A stretch of 64,000 nt of DNA from Natronomonas gomsonensis (GTDB lineage: Archaea > Halobacteriota > Halobacteria > Halobacteriales > Haloarculaceae). Shown one piece after another: positions 42,370-52,181 of the stretch. The notes beneath the pieces are model-generated. The model worked only from the letters and a program-made list of their open reading frames with translations, was not told the DNA's origin and ran no database searches. The stretch is from the NCBI RefSeq assembly GCF_013391635.1, contig NZ_JACAWU010000001.1, positions 682,001 to 746,000 on the forward strand, read 5' to 3'. The number at the start of each line of letters is the position of its first letter. Position 1 is the first letter of the stretch. The translations under genes were made by a program, and so were the position numbers.

Positions 42370-43923
42370 CTACTTCCTGCTGCTCTCCAACTCGATGTCG
42401 AGGTCCGCCAGCAGTTCCTTCGCCTCCTCGCGCTTCTCCTGGTGGTCTTCGAGGAACGCCTCCATCAGTTCGGCGGCCTGCTCCTTACAGCCGCCACAGA
42501 GGCGTTCGCCGCCGACGCACTCCTCGTACACCTCGGCGGCGAAGTCGTCGTCGTCGTTGGCGAGCAGGTAGGCGTACAGCTCGTAGACGGGGCACTCGTC
42601 GGCCTTCCCGCCCAACTCGCGCTGCTTTTCGGCGGTTTCCCGTCCGCCGGTCGTCGCCGCCATCACCTTATCGTAGCCGTCTTCGGGGTCGTCGAGCAGG
42701 CTGATGTGTGAGGCGGGGTCCGACGAGGACATCTTCCCACCGGTGAGTCCGGTCATGAAGCGGTGATAGATGGACGACGGTGGGACGAAGCCGTAGCCAC
42801 CGTTGTCGACTTCGACTTGGCGGGCGAGTTCCTCGGCCTCCTCGCGAGTGAGCTCGAAACTGTCGATGTGGCCCTCGTAAACGCGCTTTTCGCCGTCGAT
42901 GGCCTCGATGAGCGCCTCGAACGCTTCGTCGGTCGCGTTGCGGTCGAAGAACCGAACCCGGGGTCGAAGCGGTTCTTTCCCGCCGGCCTTCAGCGTCTCG
43001 ACGGTGTCCCACAGCGCCGTCGAATCGGGGGCTTCGGCTTCGAGCCACTCGGCGGCCTCGACACAGCGAACGTCCGATTCGGCGTCGTCCTCGGCCAGCG
43101 CCTCGTAGGCCTTCGCGACGAGCGCGCGTTCCTCGTCCTCCAACTCGAAACTCGCGTAGGCCTCGCTGACCTTGAAGAAGCGCATCCGGGTCGCCAAATC
43201 CCGGGCCAGTCGGACGTGGGGGTCCTGGTCGGGGCCGACGGGGATGACGGTGGGTTTCGGCTCTTCCAGTTGTGGATAGAGGATGTCGGCCATCTGGGTG
43301 ACGACCGACTGCATGTGGGACACCGAGGTCTCGCCGTCGAAGCCGTAGATGCCTTCGAACTCCGCGAACCGGGCCTTCGAGCCGAGTTCGAAGGCGAGGT
43401 TACGCAGTTCCTCGTTCTCCGATTGGCGGTACAGTTCGCCTTCCTCGGGGTCGAAGCCCAACGCGAGCAACGACAGTAGGTAGCTCTCGGCGTGTTCGTC
43501 GATTTCGTCCCACGGAATCCCGCGAGCAGAGTGGGCTTCGAGGTCGGCGATGAGGCCATAGGCGTCGCCGCCCTGCTGTTGGTGCCAGATTATCTCGTCG
43601 AAGACGAGTTTGTGGCCGATGTGGGGGTCGCCGGTCGGCATAAAGCCCGACAGTGCGGCGAAGGGTTCGTCGTTGACCATCGCCTCGGCGACCGGTCGGT
43701 AGTCGCGGTGGCCGAAGATGACGCCCCGACGCATCAGGTAGTGGGGGTTCGGCACCTCGGGGAGGACGTCGTCGAACTCCTCGATGCCGAACTCCTCGAA
43801 GAGTTTCCGGTAGTCGTCGACGGTCGAGGACCCCCACGGGTCGAGGGCCGTCTCGTCGGCACCTGTCGCCCCGCCGTCCGTCCTCGGGGGCGTCGCTCCC
43901 TCGTGGGCGTCGTCGTCTGTCAT
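42370..43923 (-). CDS. trpS: Tryptophan-tRNA ligase
   Basis: 517 residues, class I aminoacyl-tRNA synthetase of archaeal/eukaryal type. HIGH-equivalent is PTGDPHIGH and the KMSKS-equivalent GGKMSSSD. A C-terminal zinc-binding-looking CVGGERLCGGCKEQA segment is present. The start at 43923 is chosen over an in-frame start at 44046, which adds an Arg-rich stretch antisense to the neighbouring gene. Confidence 0.95.
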   Translation of the reverse strand: MTDDDAHEGATPPRTDGGATGADETALDPWGSSTVDDYRKLFEEFGIEEFDDVLPEVPNPHYLMRRGVIFGHRDYRPVAEAMVNDEPFAALSGFMPTGDPHIGHKLVFDEIIWHQQQGGDAYGLIADLEAHSARGIPWDEIDEHAESYLLSLLALGFDPEEGELYRQSENEELRNLAFELGSKARFAEFEGIYGFDGETSVSHMQSVVTQMADILYPQLEEPKPTVIPVGPDQDPHVRLARDLATRMRFFKVSEAYASFELEDEERALVAKAYEALAEDDAESDVRCVEAAEWLEAEAPDSTALWDTVETLKAGGKEPLRPRVRFFDRNATDEAFEALIEAIDGEKRVYEGHIDSFELTREEAEELARQVEVDNGGYGFVPPSSIYHRFMTGLTGGKMSSSDPASHISLLDDPEDGYDKVMAATTGGRETAEKQRELGGKADECPVYELYAYLLANDDDDFAAEVYEECVGGERLCGGCKEQAAELMEAFLEDHQEKREEAKELLADLDIELESSRK

Positions 43924-43975
43924 GCAGTAGCGTCGGGTTGGTTCGCCCAAAAACCGTTCGCTTGGGTGTGAGCGC

Positions 43976-44452
43976 TTACGGGGTGAGCAATTCGAGCAGT
44001 TCCGCCTCGGTCGCGTTGCCACAGCGAACCGCTTCCCGCGGCGCACGACCGGCCTCGGCGACGGCTTCGATGGCTTCGCGGGGGTCGTAGCCGCGGTCCC
44101 GAGTCAGCCACGCCGCGGCGACGACGCCGGTGCGCCCGAGGCCGGCGTTGCAGTGCAGCGCGACCGACTCGCCGTCGTCGGCGTCTCGAAGCGCCCCCAG
44201 CGCCGCCCGGAGCGCCACCTCCTTCGGGAGGTGTCGGTCGCGAATCGGGACGTGGGCCGTCTCGAAGCGGTCGGCGTAGGCGTCGGGAAGGCCCCAACGC
44301 GTCGCCTCCGTCGAGGAGAGCAGGCAGACCACGCGGTCGACGCCAGCACCGGCTACCGTTGCCGTCCACTCCTCTAAGCCGCCGCCGAGATGGCCCGGTC
44401 GGCAGACGCCGTACACCGACGCTTCGGGTGCGACGGGCGCGAAATTGCACAT
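43976..44452 (-). CDS. Dual-specificity-type protein phosphatase
   Basis: 158 residues, cysteine phosphatase with CX5R loop HCNAGLGRTG and general-acid region DRHLPKE. Resembles small archaeal/DSP phosphatases (CDC14/PTP-like). It ends 52 nt before trpS and begins 2 nt after the rfcC stop. Substrate unknown. Confidence 0.83.
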   Translation of the reverse strand: MCNFAPVAPEASVYGVCRPGHLGGGLEEWTATVAGAGVDRVVCLLSSTEATRWGLPDAYADRFETAHVPIRDRHLPKEVALRAALGALRDADDGESVALHCNAGLGRTGVVAAAWLTRDRGYDPREAIEAVAEAGRAPREAVRCGNATEAELLELLTP

Positions 44453-44454
44453 CG

Positions 44455-45453
44455 TTACCGGCCCAACTCGGCGAGCAATCGCCCGAGGTGGACCCGATCG
44501 GAGTTCCCTTCGGACATCTCGAGGTCGACTTCACCGGCGAGTTCGTGGACGCGGGCCAACTGTCGGCCCTCGTAGCGACTCCGGGCGGCGGCGAGGAACT
44601 CCCTGAGGACCTCCTCGCCGTCGAACCCCTCGTCGTACAGCAGTTCGTCCAACCCCTTGCGAGCGTCCTCGAACTCCCCGGCATCGGCGTCGGCGAGGAT
44701 GTCCGTCAACTCCTCGCGCATCCCCACGTCGCCCAGCGCGTCGTAGGCGGCCTGCATCGTCACCTCGTCTTCCGCCTCGTACGTCGTCTGGGCGCCGAGG
44801 ATGGCCTTTCGGAGGTCGCCGTCGCCGTAGCCCGCGACGTACTCGATGCCGTCGGCGTCGTAGTCGACGCCCTCGCGGTCGACGATGCGCTCCAGCACCT
44901 CGACCGTCTCGTCGTGGGTCGGCGCCCGCATTGGAATCGGGAAACACCGCGACTCGATTGGCGGGATGAGTTTCGACGGTTGGCGGGTGGCGATGACGAA
45001 CTGCGTCGCCTCGTAGTGCTGTTCCATTATCCGCCGCAGCGACTGCTGGAAGTCCTCGCGTATCGCCTCGGCGTTGTCCAGAAGGATGGTTCGGAAGTCA
45101 CCCGAAACCGGCTGGTAGGCGGCCTGTTCTTTCAGCACGCGGCTTATCATGTCGCGTTTCGACAGCCGAGAGCGGCCGTCGAGGAAGTGACCGAACCGGG
45201 GGTCGTTCTTGATTTCCTTCTTCGTCCGGCCGAAGAAGTCCGCGACGTTGATTTCGACGAAGTCGTTGTCGGGGTCTTCGTGGGTTTCCTCGGCGAGTGC
45301 GCGAACGGCGGCGGTCTTGCCGGCGCCGCGTGGACCGTTGACGACGAGGTTCATCGGCTCCTCGGTCACGCGTTCGAGGTGGTCCCGCACCTCGGCCTGC
45401 GGTAGCTCGTCGACGGTGGGCGCGTGTTCGTCGGTCCACAGCGGCGCGTCCAT
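44455..45453 (-). CDS. rfcC: Replication factor C small-subunit paralogue RfcC
   Basis: Clamp-loader AAA+ subunit, 332 residues. Walker A is GPRGAGKTAA, but the usual Walker B DEAD box is replaced by LLDNAE, and the SRC motif is kept (ESRCFPI). This agrees with haloarchaeal RfcC, a second, diverged small subunit that assembles with RfcS and RfcL. Start at 45453; frames to 45627 run antisense into the next gene. Confidence 0.88.
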   Translation of the reverse strand: MDAPLWTDEHAPTVDELPQAEVRDHLERVTEEPMNLVVNGPRGAGKTAAVRALAEETHEDPDNDFVEINVADFFGRTKKEIKNDPRFGHFLDGRSRLSKRDMISRVLKEQAAYQPVSGDFRTILLDNAEAIREDFQQSLRRIMEQHYEATQFVIATRQPSKLIPPIESRCFPIPMRAPTHDETVEVLERIVDREGVDYDADGIEYVAGYGDGDLRKAILGAQTTYEAEDEVTMQAAYDALGDVGMREELTDILADADAGEFEDARKGLDELLYDEGFDGEEVLREFLAAARSRYEGRQLARVHELAGEVDLEMSEGNSDRVHLGRLLAELGR

Positions 45454-45562
45454 ACCCCTCGTTCGGACCCGCCTCGGCAAAAGCCCTCCTCTCTCGATGC
45501 GGCCGTTTCGCTGTCGCCCCGCCGACGCCGGGGTTTTTGCGTTCGGGCGTCGACGCGACGAC

Positions 45563-46948
45563 ATGGACATCGAGTTCGGAACCGACGGCTGGCGGACGAC
45601 CGTCGAGGAGTTCACGACGCCCCGCATCCGCGCCGTCGGGCAGGCCGTCGCCGACTACGTACAGGAGGGGTCGGCCGACCCCGCCGTCGCCGTCGGCTAC
45701 GACCCACGAGAAGGCTCCCGGGACGCCGCCGAGGAGTTGTGTCGCGTCCTCTGTGTCAACGGCGTCGACGCCCACATCCCCGACCGCGACACGCCGACGC
45801 CGGTCGTCGCCTGGACGGTCCTCGACCGCGAGTTGGACGGCGCGTTGCAGGTCACCGCCAGCCACAATCCACCCGAGTACAACGGCATCAAGTTCGTCCC
45901 CGAGGACGGCGCGCCGGCCATGCCGGGGGTGACCGACTGGCTGGCCGAGAACCTCCGGTCGCCCGACCCGCTCCCCGAATCCGAGTGGGGACGCGTTCGG
46001 GAATCCGACTTCGTCGAACCGTACCTCGACCACGCGCTGGCGTTCGCGGGGGAAGCGGGCCGCTCCGCCGACTGCTCGGGCGTCACCGTCGCCCACGACG
46101 CCATGCACGGCAGCGGCCGAGGCGTCACCGACGAACTGCTGGCGCGGGCCGGCGCGGAGGTGCTTCGACTCCGAAACGACGCCGACCCCGAGTTCGGCGG
46201 GTCGCCGCCGGAACCCTCCGCGGCCCGCCTCCGCGACCTCGAAACCCGAGTCACCGAGGGCGATGCCGACCTCGGGGTCGCCAACGACGGCGACTCCGAC
46301 CGCATCGGCGTCGTCACGCCCGAACGCGGCTACGTCGACCCCAACTGGCTGTTCGTCGCGCTGTACGACTATCTGCTCGAAACCGACGACGGCGACGCCG
46401 TCCGAACGGTCTCGACGACGTTCCTCGTCGACCGAGTCGCCGAGGCACACGGTCAGTCGGTCCAGGAGACGCCGGTCGGGTTCAAATGGGTCGCCGAGGC
46501 GATGGGCGAGTACGACGCGTTGGTCGGCGGCGAGGAGTCGGGCGGCTTCGGCGTCCGCGGCCATCTCCGAAACAAGGACGGCGTTCTCGTCGCCCTGTTG
46601 GTGGCGGCCGCCCACGCCGAGGAGTCCCTCGACGACCGCCTCGACCGCCTCCGCGCCGAACACGGCGACATCGTTCAGGACCGCATCAGCGTCGACTGCC
46701 CCGACGAGCGCAAGACCGCCGTCCTCGACGAGTTAGACGGGTCGATTCCCGACAGCGTGGCGGGGACGGCCGTCGAGTCGGTCGGCACCGCCGACGGCTT
46801 CAAACTGGTGCTCGAAGACGGGTCGTGGCTGCTCGTCCGCCCCAGCGGGACGGAGCCGAAACTCCGCGTCTACGCCGAGGCCGGCGACAGGGGGCGCGTC
46901 GAGGAACTGCTCGAATCGGGCGCGGAACTGGTCCGGCCGCTCATCTGA
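45563..46948 (+). CDS. Phosphoglucomutase/phosphomannomutase
   Basis: 461-residue alpha-D-phosphohexomutase. Phosphoserine loop TASHNPPEYNG (Ser100), metal-binding DGDSDRIG (about 245), sugar-binding GGEESGGFG and phosphate-binding RPSGTEPKLRVY. Makes glucose-1-P or mannose-1-P for glycan synthesis; specificity cannot be read off. It is divergent from rfcC and overlaps the convergent GNAT gene by 8 bp. Confidence 0.93.
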   Translation: MDIEFGTDGWRTTVEEFTTPRIRAVGQAVADYVQEGSADPAVAVGYDPREGSRDAAEELCRVLCVNGVDAHIPDRDTPTPVVAWTVLDRELDGALQVTASHNPPEYNGIKFVPEDGAPAMPGVTDWLAENLRSPDPLPESEWGRVRESDFVEPYLDHALAFAGEAGRSADCSGVTVAHDAMHGSGRGVTDELLARAGAEVLRLRNDADPEFGGSPPEPSAARLRDLETRVTEGDADLGVANDGDSDRIGVVTPERGYVDPNWLFVALYDYLLETDDGDAVRTVSTTFLVDRVAEAHGQSVQETPVGFKWVAEAMGEYDALVGGEESGGFGVRGHLRNKDGVLVALLVAAAHAEESLDDRLDRLRAEHGDIVQDRISVDCPDERKTAVLDELDGSIPDSVAGTAVESVGTADGFKLVLEDGSWLLVRPSGTEPKLRVYAEAGDRGRVEELLESGAELVRPLI

Positions 46949-47288
46949 GATACCCGCGACACCGCTCGCCGTCGCAGTCGATGTCGAAGCCAAGCGGTTC
47001 GTAGAACGGGCGAACACTGGGGTCGAACTCGGCGGTCAGTTCCGGCCGCCGGTCGGCCGCCGCTTCGACGAGTGCCGACCCGACGCCCTGTCCGCGCCGG
47101 CCGGGACGGACCGCGACCGCATCGATTTCGTTTCCATCGAGGACGAGTGCGCCGAGTACGCGGGCGTCTTCGCGGGCGACGAGTACCGTTCCCTCCGCCA
47201 GCACCGCCTCGTCGAGTTCAAGCATCGCGGCGTTACAGATGGCTCGGGCCGCGGTCACTTCCTCCGAAGTCGCTTCCTCGACCCTCAT
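46941..47288 (-). CDS. GNAT-family N-acetyltransferase
   Basis: 115 residues with the acetyl-CoA pyrophosphate loop VRPGRRGQGVGSAL and a VLGALVLDGNEIDAVAV strand pair, typical of short GNATs. Its start overlaps the stop of the SAMP2 gene (ATGA), so co-translation is likely. Substrate unknown, possibly a protein lysine or N-terminus. Confidence 0.85.
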   Translation of the reverse strand: MRVEEATSEEVTAARAICNAAMLELDEAVLAEGTVLVAREDARVLGALVLDGNEIDAVAVRPGRRGQGVGSALVEAAADRRPELTAEFDPSVRPFYEPLGFDIDCDGERCRGYLR

Positions 47289-47485
47289 CCGCCCTTGATG
47301 AGCCGCAGGACGCGAACGTGGTCGGAATCGACCGTCCGGTCTTCGGGAACCGGGTTGCCGTCGACCAGCGCCGACGCCTCGTGCGTCGAGAGGCCGACCG
47401 ATTCGAGCACGTCGCCGTAGGTGGCATCGGCCGGCAGGTCGAGGTCGTGGCTCTCTCCGCCGACGACCTCACAGGTCACGCGCAT
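47285..47485 (-). CDS. samp2: Ubiquitin-like small archaeal modifier protein, SAMP2 type
   Basis: 66 residues, beta-grasp protein ending in LRLIKGG, the diglycine C-terminus conjugated by UbaA. The sequence pattern (ADATYGDVL, STHEASALVDGNPVPED) matches Haloferax SAMP2, which modifies proteins and takes part in tRNA thiolation. Start at 47485; the frame to 47581 crosses into the neighbouring gene's end. Confidence 0.9.
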   Translation of the reverse strand: MRVTCEVVGGESHDLDLPADATYGDVLESVGLSTHEASALVDGNPVPEDRTVDSDHVRVLRLIKGG

Positions 47486-47522
47486 GGGCCAACGGACGCG
47501 CCGAGGCGGTTTCAGGGTGCCG

Positions 47523-48554
47523 CTATATCTCCGCGAGGCCGCCCCGGTTCCGCGAGACGAGTTCGTAGATTCGGCGCGCACCGAGGGCGACGACGCCCGC
47601 CCCGAGCAGGAAGACGACCGCCTGGAGCAACGGGCCGACGTACGGCAGGAAGCCCAGAACGGTGACGGCGACGACGCCGATTACGACGGCGAGATAGCGG
47701 TTGTCGTAGTCGGTGTAGGACAGCGCCCACGCGCCGACGGCGTACTGTCCGTAGACGGCGGCCACCCACGCACAGACGAGCGCCAACGCGAGCAACGCGA
47801 CGGCCAGCGGCAGGCCGACCAGCGTCACCGCAAGTACGACGACGGCGAGTGCGGTCCCTACGACCGCCAGCAGTCCCGTTCCCGCCGTCCGGAACGGTTC
47901 GCTCCACACGGTCCGTGCGGCGGCGTCGGCGAACTTCGGTGCGGCGTACACGAGAAGGACCCCCAACAGCAAATCGCCGACGAACATGAACACGCCGAAA
48001 ATCGTCAACAACGGGTCCAGCGGTGGTACGAGGGCGAGGTCGCTCGTCCCTTGTGTGATTCCCTCGACGGTTCCGCCCTCGTCGACGAGTTCGCCCCCGT
48101 ACGTCAGGCCCCCCTCGACGACGGCGGTTTCGGCGAGCGTGGTTCGACCCGCGAAGACGTTGGCGTCGCCGCCGACGGTGCCCGCGATGGTCACGTCGCC
48201 GGCGACGGCGCCGAACGAGCGGTCGACGCTTCCCGACTCGCCGAGCGTGACGCTGCCGGCGTAGGCGAGGGCGTTGCCGCCGACGGTGCCGTTGAGGTAC
48301 ACGTCGCCGCCGTAGGCCCGGACGATGCCCGTCACTTCCGCGCCCTCGGCGATACGAACATCGCCGCCGTAGACACGGAGGTCGCCGTCGACGGTGCCGG
48401 TGACGACGACCGTTCCGCCCGCCGCCGACACGTCGCCGGTCTGGTTGCCGTCGACGACGACCGACCCGCCGACGCGAGTGTCGGCGGCGGCGATTCCGGG
48501 GAGCAGGGCGACCGCGAGGACGAGCGCGAACAGGAGGGCGAACGAGCGGCGCAT
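47523..48554 (-). CDS. Bactofilin-like polymer-forming domain protein with membrane helices
   Basis: 343 residues: signal peptide (about 1-24), a right-handed beta-helix made of repeated GG-V--G-V-GD--- steps (about 27-165; e.g. GNQTGDVSAAGGTVVVTG), then about five membrane helices. This architecture resembles bactofilin-like DUF8173-type membrane proteins of haloarchaea. Probably surface or envelope-associated. Start at 48554; longer frames run antisense to rfcS. Confidence 0.78.
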   Translation of the reverse strand: MRRSFALLFALVLAVALLPGIAAADTRVGGSVVVDGNQTGDVSAAGGTVVVTGTVDGDLRVYGGDVRIAEGAEVTGIVRAYGGDVYLNGTVGGNALAYAGSVTLGESGSVDRSFGAVAGDVTIAGTVGGDANVFAGRTTLAETAVVEGGLTYGGELVDEGGTVEGITQGTSDLALVPPLDPLLTIFGVFMFVGDLLLGVLLVYAAPKFADAAARTVWSEPFRTAGTGLLAVVGTALAVVVLAVTLVGLPLAVALLALALVCAWVAAVYGQYAVGAWALSYTDYDNRYLAVVIGVVAVTVLGFLPYVGPLLQAVVFLLGAGVVALGARRIYELVSRNRGGLAEI

Positions 48555-48635
48555 GGGCGACCAATCAACGGATTCACCTAAACGCTTTCCGCCCGTCTCG
48601 GGGGGTTTATACTCGGCCGGAGTCTCCCATCGGAC

Positions 48636-51600
48636 ATGAGCGAGGCTGCCGCCGAGGACCGCGGGCGGGAGATTTGGATTGAAAAGTACCGCCCCCAGAC
48701 ACTGGAGGAGGTCGTCGGTCACGAGGGCATCACACAACGGCTGAAGCAGTACATCGCACAGGAGGAACTGCCGCATCTGTTGTTCGCCGGCCCAGCGGGA
48801 ACCGGGAAGTGCGTCACCGGCGAGACACCCGTTTTGACGAATCGAGGCGTCGAGCAGATGGGAGCGGTGGTCGGGGACGAAGATGGATTCGAAGCACCGT
48901 CCGAGGACCTCGAAGTGGCGACGTACGACGAGAGCCGCGGCTTCGAGTTCGTCTCCCCGTCTCACGTCTTCGGCAAGGAGGCTGACGACCTCGTTCGAGT
49001 CGCCACGCGAGATGGCAATGAGGTGACCGTGACGCCGGAACATCGTCTCCTGACTGTCGGCCCCGATGGCCTCTCGTGGACACGAGCGGAACAATTGGAA
49101 TCGGGCGACCGCATCGCACGCCCCGAAACGACGCCACTCCCCCACGGCGAGGGAGACATCGACTGGATTGACGAACTCGACGGTGACCGGATTTTCGTCC
49201 ACGTGTCCGAGTCGTTCGCCTCCGAACACGGTATCTCGGTGGTCGAAGACCACGTCGGACTCAAACGAGAGGTGTTCGAGGGAATCCGTTCCGGGTTGAC
49301 GGACGACGAAATCGCAGCAACGGTGAATACACCGAAAAAAACCGTCCAAGCATATCGTCGGCAGGCGGCCGATATTGACTTCGAGTCACTGTCGACGGTG
49401 TGTTCACTCTCTCATCTTCGTTCGCTCGATGTTTCCCGGTCGACGCTTCGGAACCACATCGAGGCGATTCAGTACGTCTCTCCGAACAACCGACGCTCCG
49501 AGCCGGTCAAACCGCCGTGGGAACTGACCACTAAACTGGCTCGTTTCGTCGGGCTAGCACTGGCGGAAGCCCGTATCGACGGTTCCCGAATCAAGTTCTA
49601 CAACGACGACGCCGGTCTTCTTGATGCATTCACTGAAGCGTCCCGGTTGTCGTTCGGTATCGACCCGAAGACGGGCGAACAAAAAGGAGTCTCTTATCGA
49701 AGTGTCGATAACAAAACGGTCGTTCACTACTTGAGACAGTGCTTCTCGGTTTTCGACGATAGCGAGACAGTCGGCTCCCGACTCGTCCGCGCCCCGGCCG
49801 ACAGCAGACGAGCATTCCTCCAGGCGATGTTCGACGCAGAAGGCCACGTGACCGAGAAGGGGATGGTGGAACTCACACAGAAGGACGGGGATATCATCAC
49901 CTTACTGTCGTATCTGCTGAGTGGTGAAGGGGTTCCGACCCGGCGGAAGACCGAGCGAAAGGCGGCGACGAACGGTTCTGGAGAGAAGCGAGCGTATCAT
50001 ACCCTCTACGTTTCGAGCGCATCGGCACTGTCTCGATTCGAGGACCGTATCGGCTTCTCGATGTCGACGAAATCCGGGCGACTGTCGACGAATGCCAACC
50101 GAGAGCCAAATCCGAACCACGATACGATACCTGCTCAATCCGCGGTTGACGACCTTTGTTCGGCGTTGTATCTGCCGAAAGACGAACTGGTGACGGGGAC
50201 GCTAAACCCGAATTCGCCCGGACGGGAAAATCACCTCGAAGACATTGAGCGCGTACTCGATGCAGCTGCTGAACGACTCGAAACGGCACAGGAAGCCCTC
50301 GAAAGCGTTCAGAGTCTCGAAGCAGACATCGAACGAATCGAGGCACTACCGGCGACGTGGGTCGCCTCACGGGACCGATTGGAGCCTATCGAAACCCGTC
50401 GGGAACTCAGTGCCGAAACCGGCGTCAGGTCCGACCGGTTGTTGGAGTATTCCGACGGTCGACGAACACCGGAACGACAGCGTACGACAGTGCTTCTCGA
50501 ACCAACCGGCGAAGTCGAAGTAACGCCCGATACGTCTGCCGTTCAAACAGCCCTACAGGCGGCTATCGAAGGACTCGGCGTTCCCTACAACCACATCGCC
50601 GAGGGGACGGAACTCCGCGGAACTGACGTAATCAATCTCTTGGAGAACGACGACCATGCGCTGTCGACGACCCCCCGGTTCCGGACGGTCGCAGAACGAA
50701 TCCGGGAAACCGCGGCGGAGATGCTCTCCGAGGAAGTCCTCGAAGCGCTTCGAACGCTCGATACGCTCGCCCGCGGTGACCTTTACTTCGACGAGGTCGA
50801 CTCAATCGAAACCGTCGAAGAGCCACAGCGAGTGTACGACTTGACGGTCCCGGAGACGCGAAACTACATCGCCGGGGCCGTTCCGAGCGTGATGCACAAC
50901 ACCACCTCGGCCGTCGCCATCGCCAAGGAAATCTACGGCGACGACTGGCGGGAGAACTTCCTCGAGTTGAACGCCTCCGACCAGCGGGGTATCGACGTGG
51001 TTCGAGACCGAATCAAGTCCTTCGCCCGTGCCTCCTTCGGCGGCTACGACCACCGAATCATCTTCCTCGATGAGGCCGACGCACTCACTTCGGACGCCCA
51101 GTCGGCGCTCCGCCGGACGATGGAGCAGTTCTCCGACAACACCCGCTTTATCCTCTCGTGTAACTACTCCAGTCAAATCATCGACCCCATCCAGTCCCGC
51201 TGTGCTGTCTTCCGGTTCTCGCCGCTCGGCGACGAGGCGGTCGAAGAGCAAATCCGAATCATCGCCGACGCCGAGGGCATCGAGTTGACCGACGACGGCG
51301 TGGACGCGCTGGTGTACTCGGCCGACGGCGACATGCGGAAGGCCATCAACGGCCTGCAGGCCGCCGCCGTGATGGGCGAAACCGTCGACGAGGAGGCGGT
51401 CTACGCCATCACCTCGACGGCCCGGCCCGAGGAAATCCGCGCGATGGTGACGAAGGCACTCGACGGCGACTTCACGGCCGCCCGGGCCGACCTCGATTCG
51501 CTGCTCACCGAGGCCGGCATCGCCGGCGGCGACATCATCGACCAGATGCACCGGTCGGTGTGGGAGTTCGACCTCGAAGAGCGGCAGGCGGTTCGACTGA

Positions 51601-51698
51601 TGGAGCGGGTCGGCGAGGCCGACTACCGCATCACCGCGGGCGCAAACGAGCAAGTACAGTTGGAGGCGCTGTTGGCGTCGTTGTCGTTGGAGGAGTAG
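48636..51698 (+). CDS. rfcS: Replication factor C small subunit RfcS, intein-containing precursor
   Basis: 1020-residue precursor. The N-extein (residues 1-58) holds [14 protein letters not shown] and ends in Walker A GPAGTGK; the C-extein (756-1020) resumes [13 protein letters not shown] and carries [16 protein letters not shown] and the clamp-loader C-terminal domain. After splicing the protein is 323 residues, normal for RfcS, the main ATPase subunit loading PCNA. Until the intein is excised the P-loop is split, so the precursor cannot bind ATP normally. Confidence 0.95.
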   Translation: MSEAAAEDRGREIWIEKYRPQTLEEVVGHEGITQRLKQYIAQEELPHLLFAGPAGTGKCVTGETPVLTNRGVEQMGAVVGDEDGFEAPSEDLEVATYDESRGFEFVSPSHVFGKEADDLVRVATRDGNEVTVTPEHRLLTVGPDGLSWTRAEQLESGDRIARPETTPLPHGEGDIDWIDELDGDRIFVHVSESFASEHGISVVEDHVGLKREVFEGIRSGLTDDEIAATVNTPKKTVQAYRRQAADIDFESLSTVCSLSHLRSLDVSRSTLRNHIEAIQYVSPNNRRSEPVKPPWELTTKLARFVGLALAEARIDGSRIKFYNDDAGLLDAFTEASRLSFGIDPKTGEQKGVSYRSVDNKTVVHYLRQCFSVFDDSETVGSRLVRAPADSRRAFLQAMFDAEGHVTEKGMVELTQKDGDIITLLSYLLSGEGVPTRRKTERKAATNGSGEKRAYHTLYVSSASALSRFEDRIGFSMSTKSGRLSTNANREPNPNHDTIPAQSAVDDLCSALYLPKDELVTGTLNPNSPGRENHLEDIERVLDAAAERLETAQEALESVQSLEADIERIEALPATWVASRDRLEPIETRRELSAETGVRSDRLLEYSDGRRTPERQRTTVLLEPTGEVEVTPDTSAVQTALQAAIEGLGVPYNHIAEGTELRGTDVINLLENDDHALSTTPRFRTVAERIRETAAEMLSEEVLEALRTLDTLARGDLYFDEVDSIETVEEPQRVYDLTVPETRNYIAGAVPSVMHNTTSAVAIAKEIYGDDWRENFLELNASDQRGIDVVRDRIKSFARASFGGYDHRIIFLDEADALTSDAQSALRRTMEQFSDNTRFILSCNYSSQIIDPIQSRCAVFRFSPLGDEAVEEQIRIIADAEGIELTDDGVDALVYSADGDMRKAINGLQAAAVMGETVDEEAVYAITSTARPEEIRAMVTKALDGDFTAARADLDSLLTEAGIAGGDIIDQMHRSVWEFDLEERQAVRLMERVGEADYRITAGANEQVQLEALLASLSLEE
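48810..50900 (+). mobile_element. Intein (697 residues) in the RfcS Walker A, with LAGLIDADG endonuclease region
   Basis: Starts with Cys59 (CVTGETPVL, block A) and ends VMHN before Thr (block G, His-Asn). Block B is TPEHRLL (about residue 75 of the intein), block [17 protein letters not shown]. The centre has a resolvase-like HTH ([20 protein letters not shown]), then degenerate LAGLIDADG motifs [10 protein letters not shown] and [10 protein letters not shown] retaining acidic residues, followed by a helical tail of about 250 residues with a second HTH-like segment. Codon use looks less GC-extreme than in the exteins. All splicing residues appear intact. Confidence 0.93.
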
Positions 51699-51728
51699 CG
51701 TCGGCGCGAGCGAAGAGAGCGCCGTTCT

Positions 51729-51762
51729 CCGGACGTGAACGGAGTGAGCGTCCGGTCTTTTT
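51729..51762 (+). terminator. Intrinsic-terminator-like hairpin after rfcS
   Basis: 7-bp stem CCGGACG (51729-51735) / CGTCCGG (51749-51755) with a 13-nt loop followed by TCTTTTT, 31 nt after the rfcS stop. Also has ERSES-like GAGCGAAG repeats nearby. Confidence 0.5.
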
Positions 51763-51876
51763 CATCGACGTTTTTCGAGGAGTGGTGGGCGAGCGAAGCG
51801 CGCGCACCCGACGCGGAAAAAGGTCGGGGGTCGTTGTCGCTGAACGAAGAGTAGCGCCGGCGCCGAAGCCGCCCGA

Positions 51877-52086
51877 CTACTCGCCGATTCCCTCCGCCAG
51901 TTCGAACGCGACTTCGACTTCCGCTTGGTACTCCCGTTCGGCCTGGTCTAACTCGACGGCTTGGTTCTCGACGGACACCCACATGAGGTTCTCCAGGGTC
52001 TCCTCGGCGCGGGAGACGGCGTCGTCGACCGCACCTTCGAAACTCTCGTTGCTCCGTCCGATGAGCCTGACTTTCTTGAACACCAT
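51877..52086 (-). CDS. Dodecin (flavin-binding)
   Basis: 69 residues of the dodecin family: small dodecameric flavin store. Shows [40 protein letters not shown] and a beta-rich C-terminus, with the flavin-stacking Trp in LMWV. Riboflavin synthase at 12325 and this gene are the flavin genes of the window. Start at 52086; a start at 52119 only adds a basic stretch. Confidence 0.9.
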   Translation of the reverse strand: MVFKKVRLIGRSNESFEGAVDDAVSRAEETLENLMWVSVENQAVELDQAEREYQAEVEVAFELAEGIGE

Positions 52087-52181
52087 TTCATTCGACTGTG
52101 GGCGCCGCTGGGTGAACAATCGAGAGGGTACTTCTCACGGGGTGGGAACCGAGCCGTTGCTTCGAGTGTCCGTCGCCGGCG

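Noticed and set aside
48555..49349. 265-residue N-terminal extension of the bactofilin-like protein
   Set aside because: Antisense to rfcS and its intein; the signal peptide at 48554 marks the real start.
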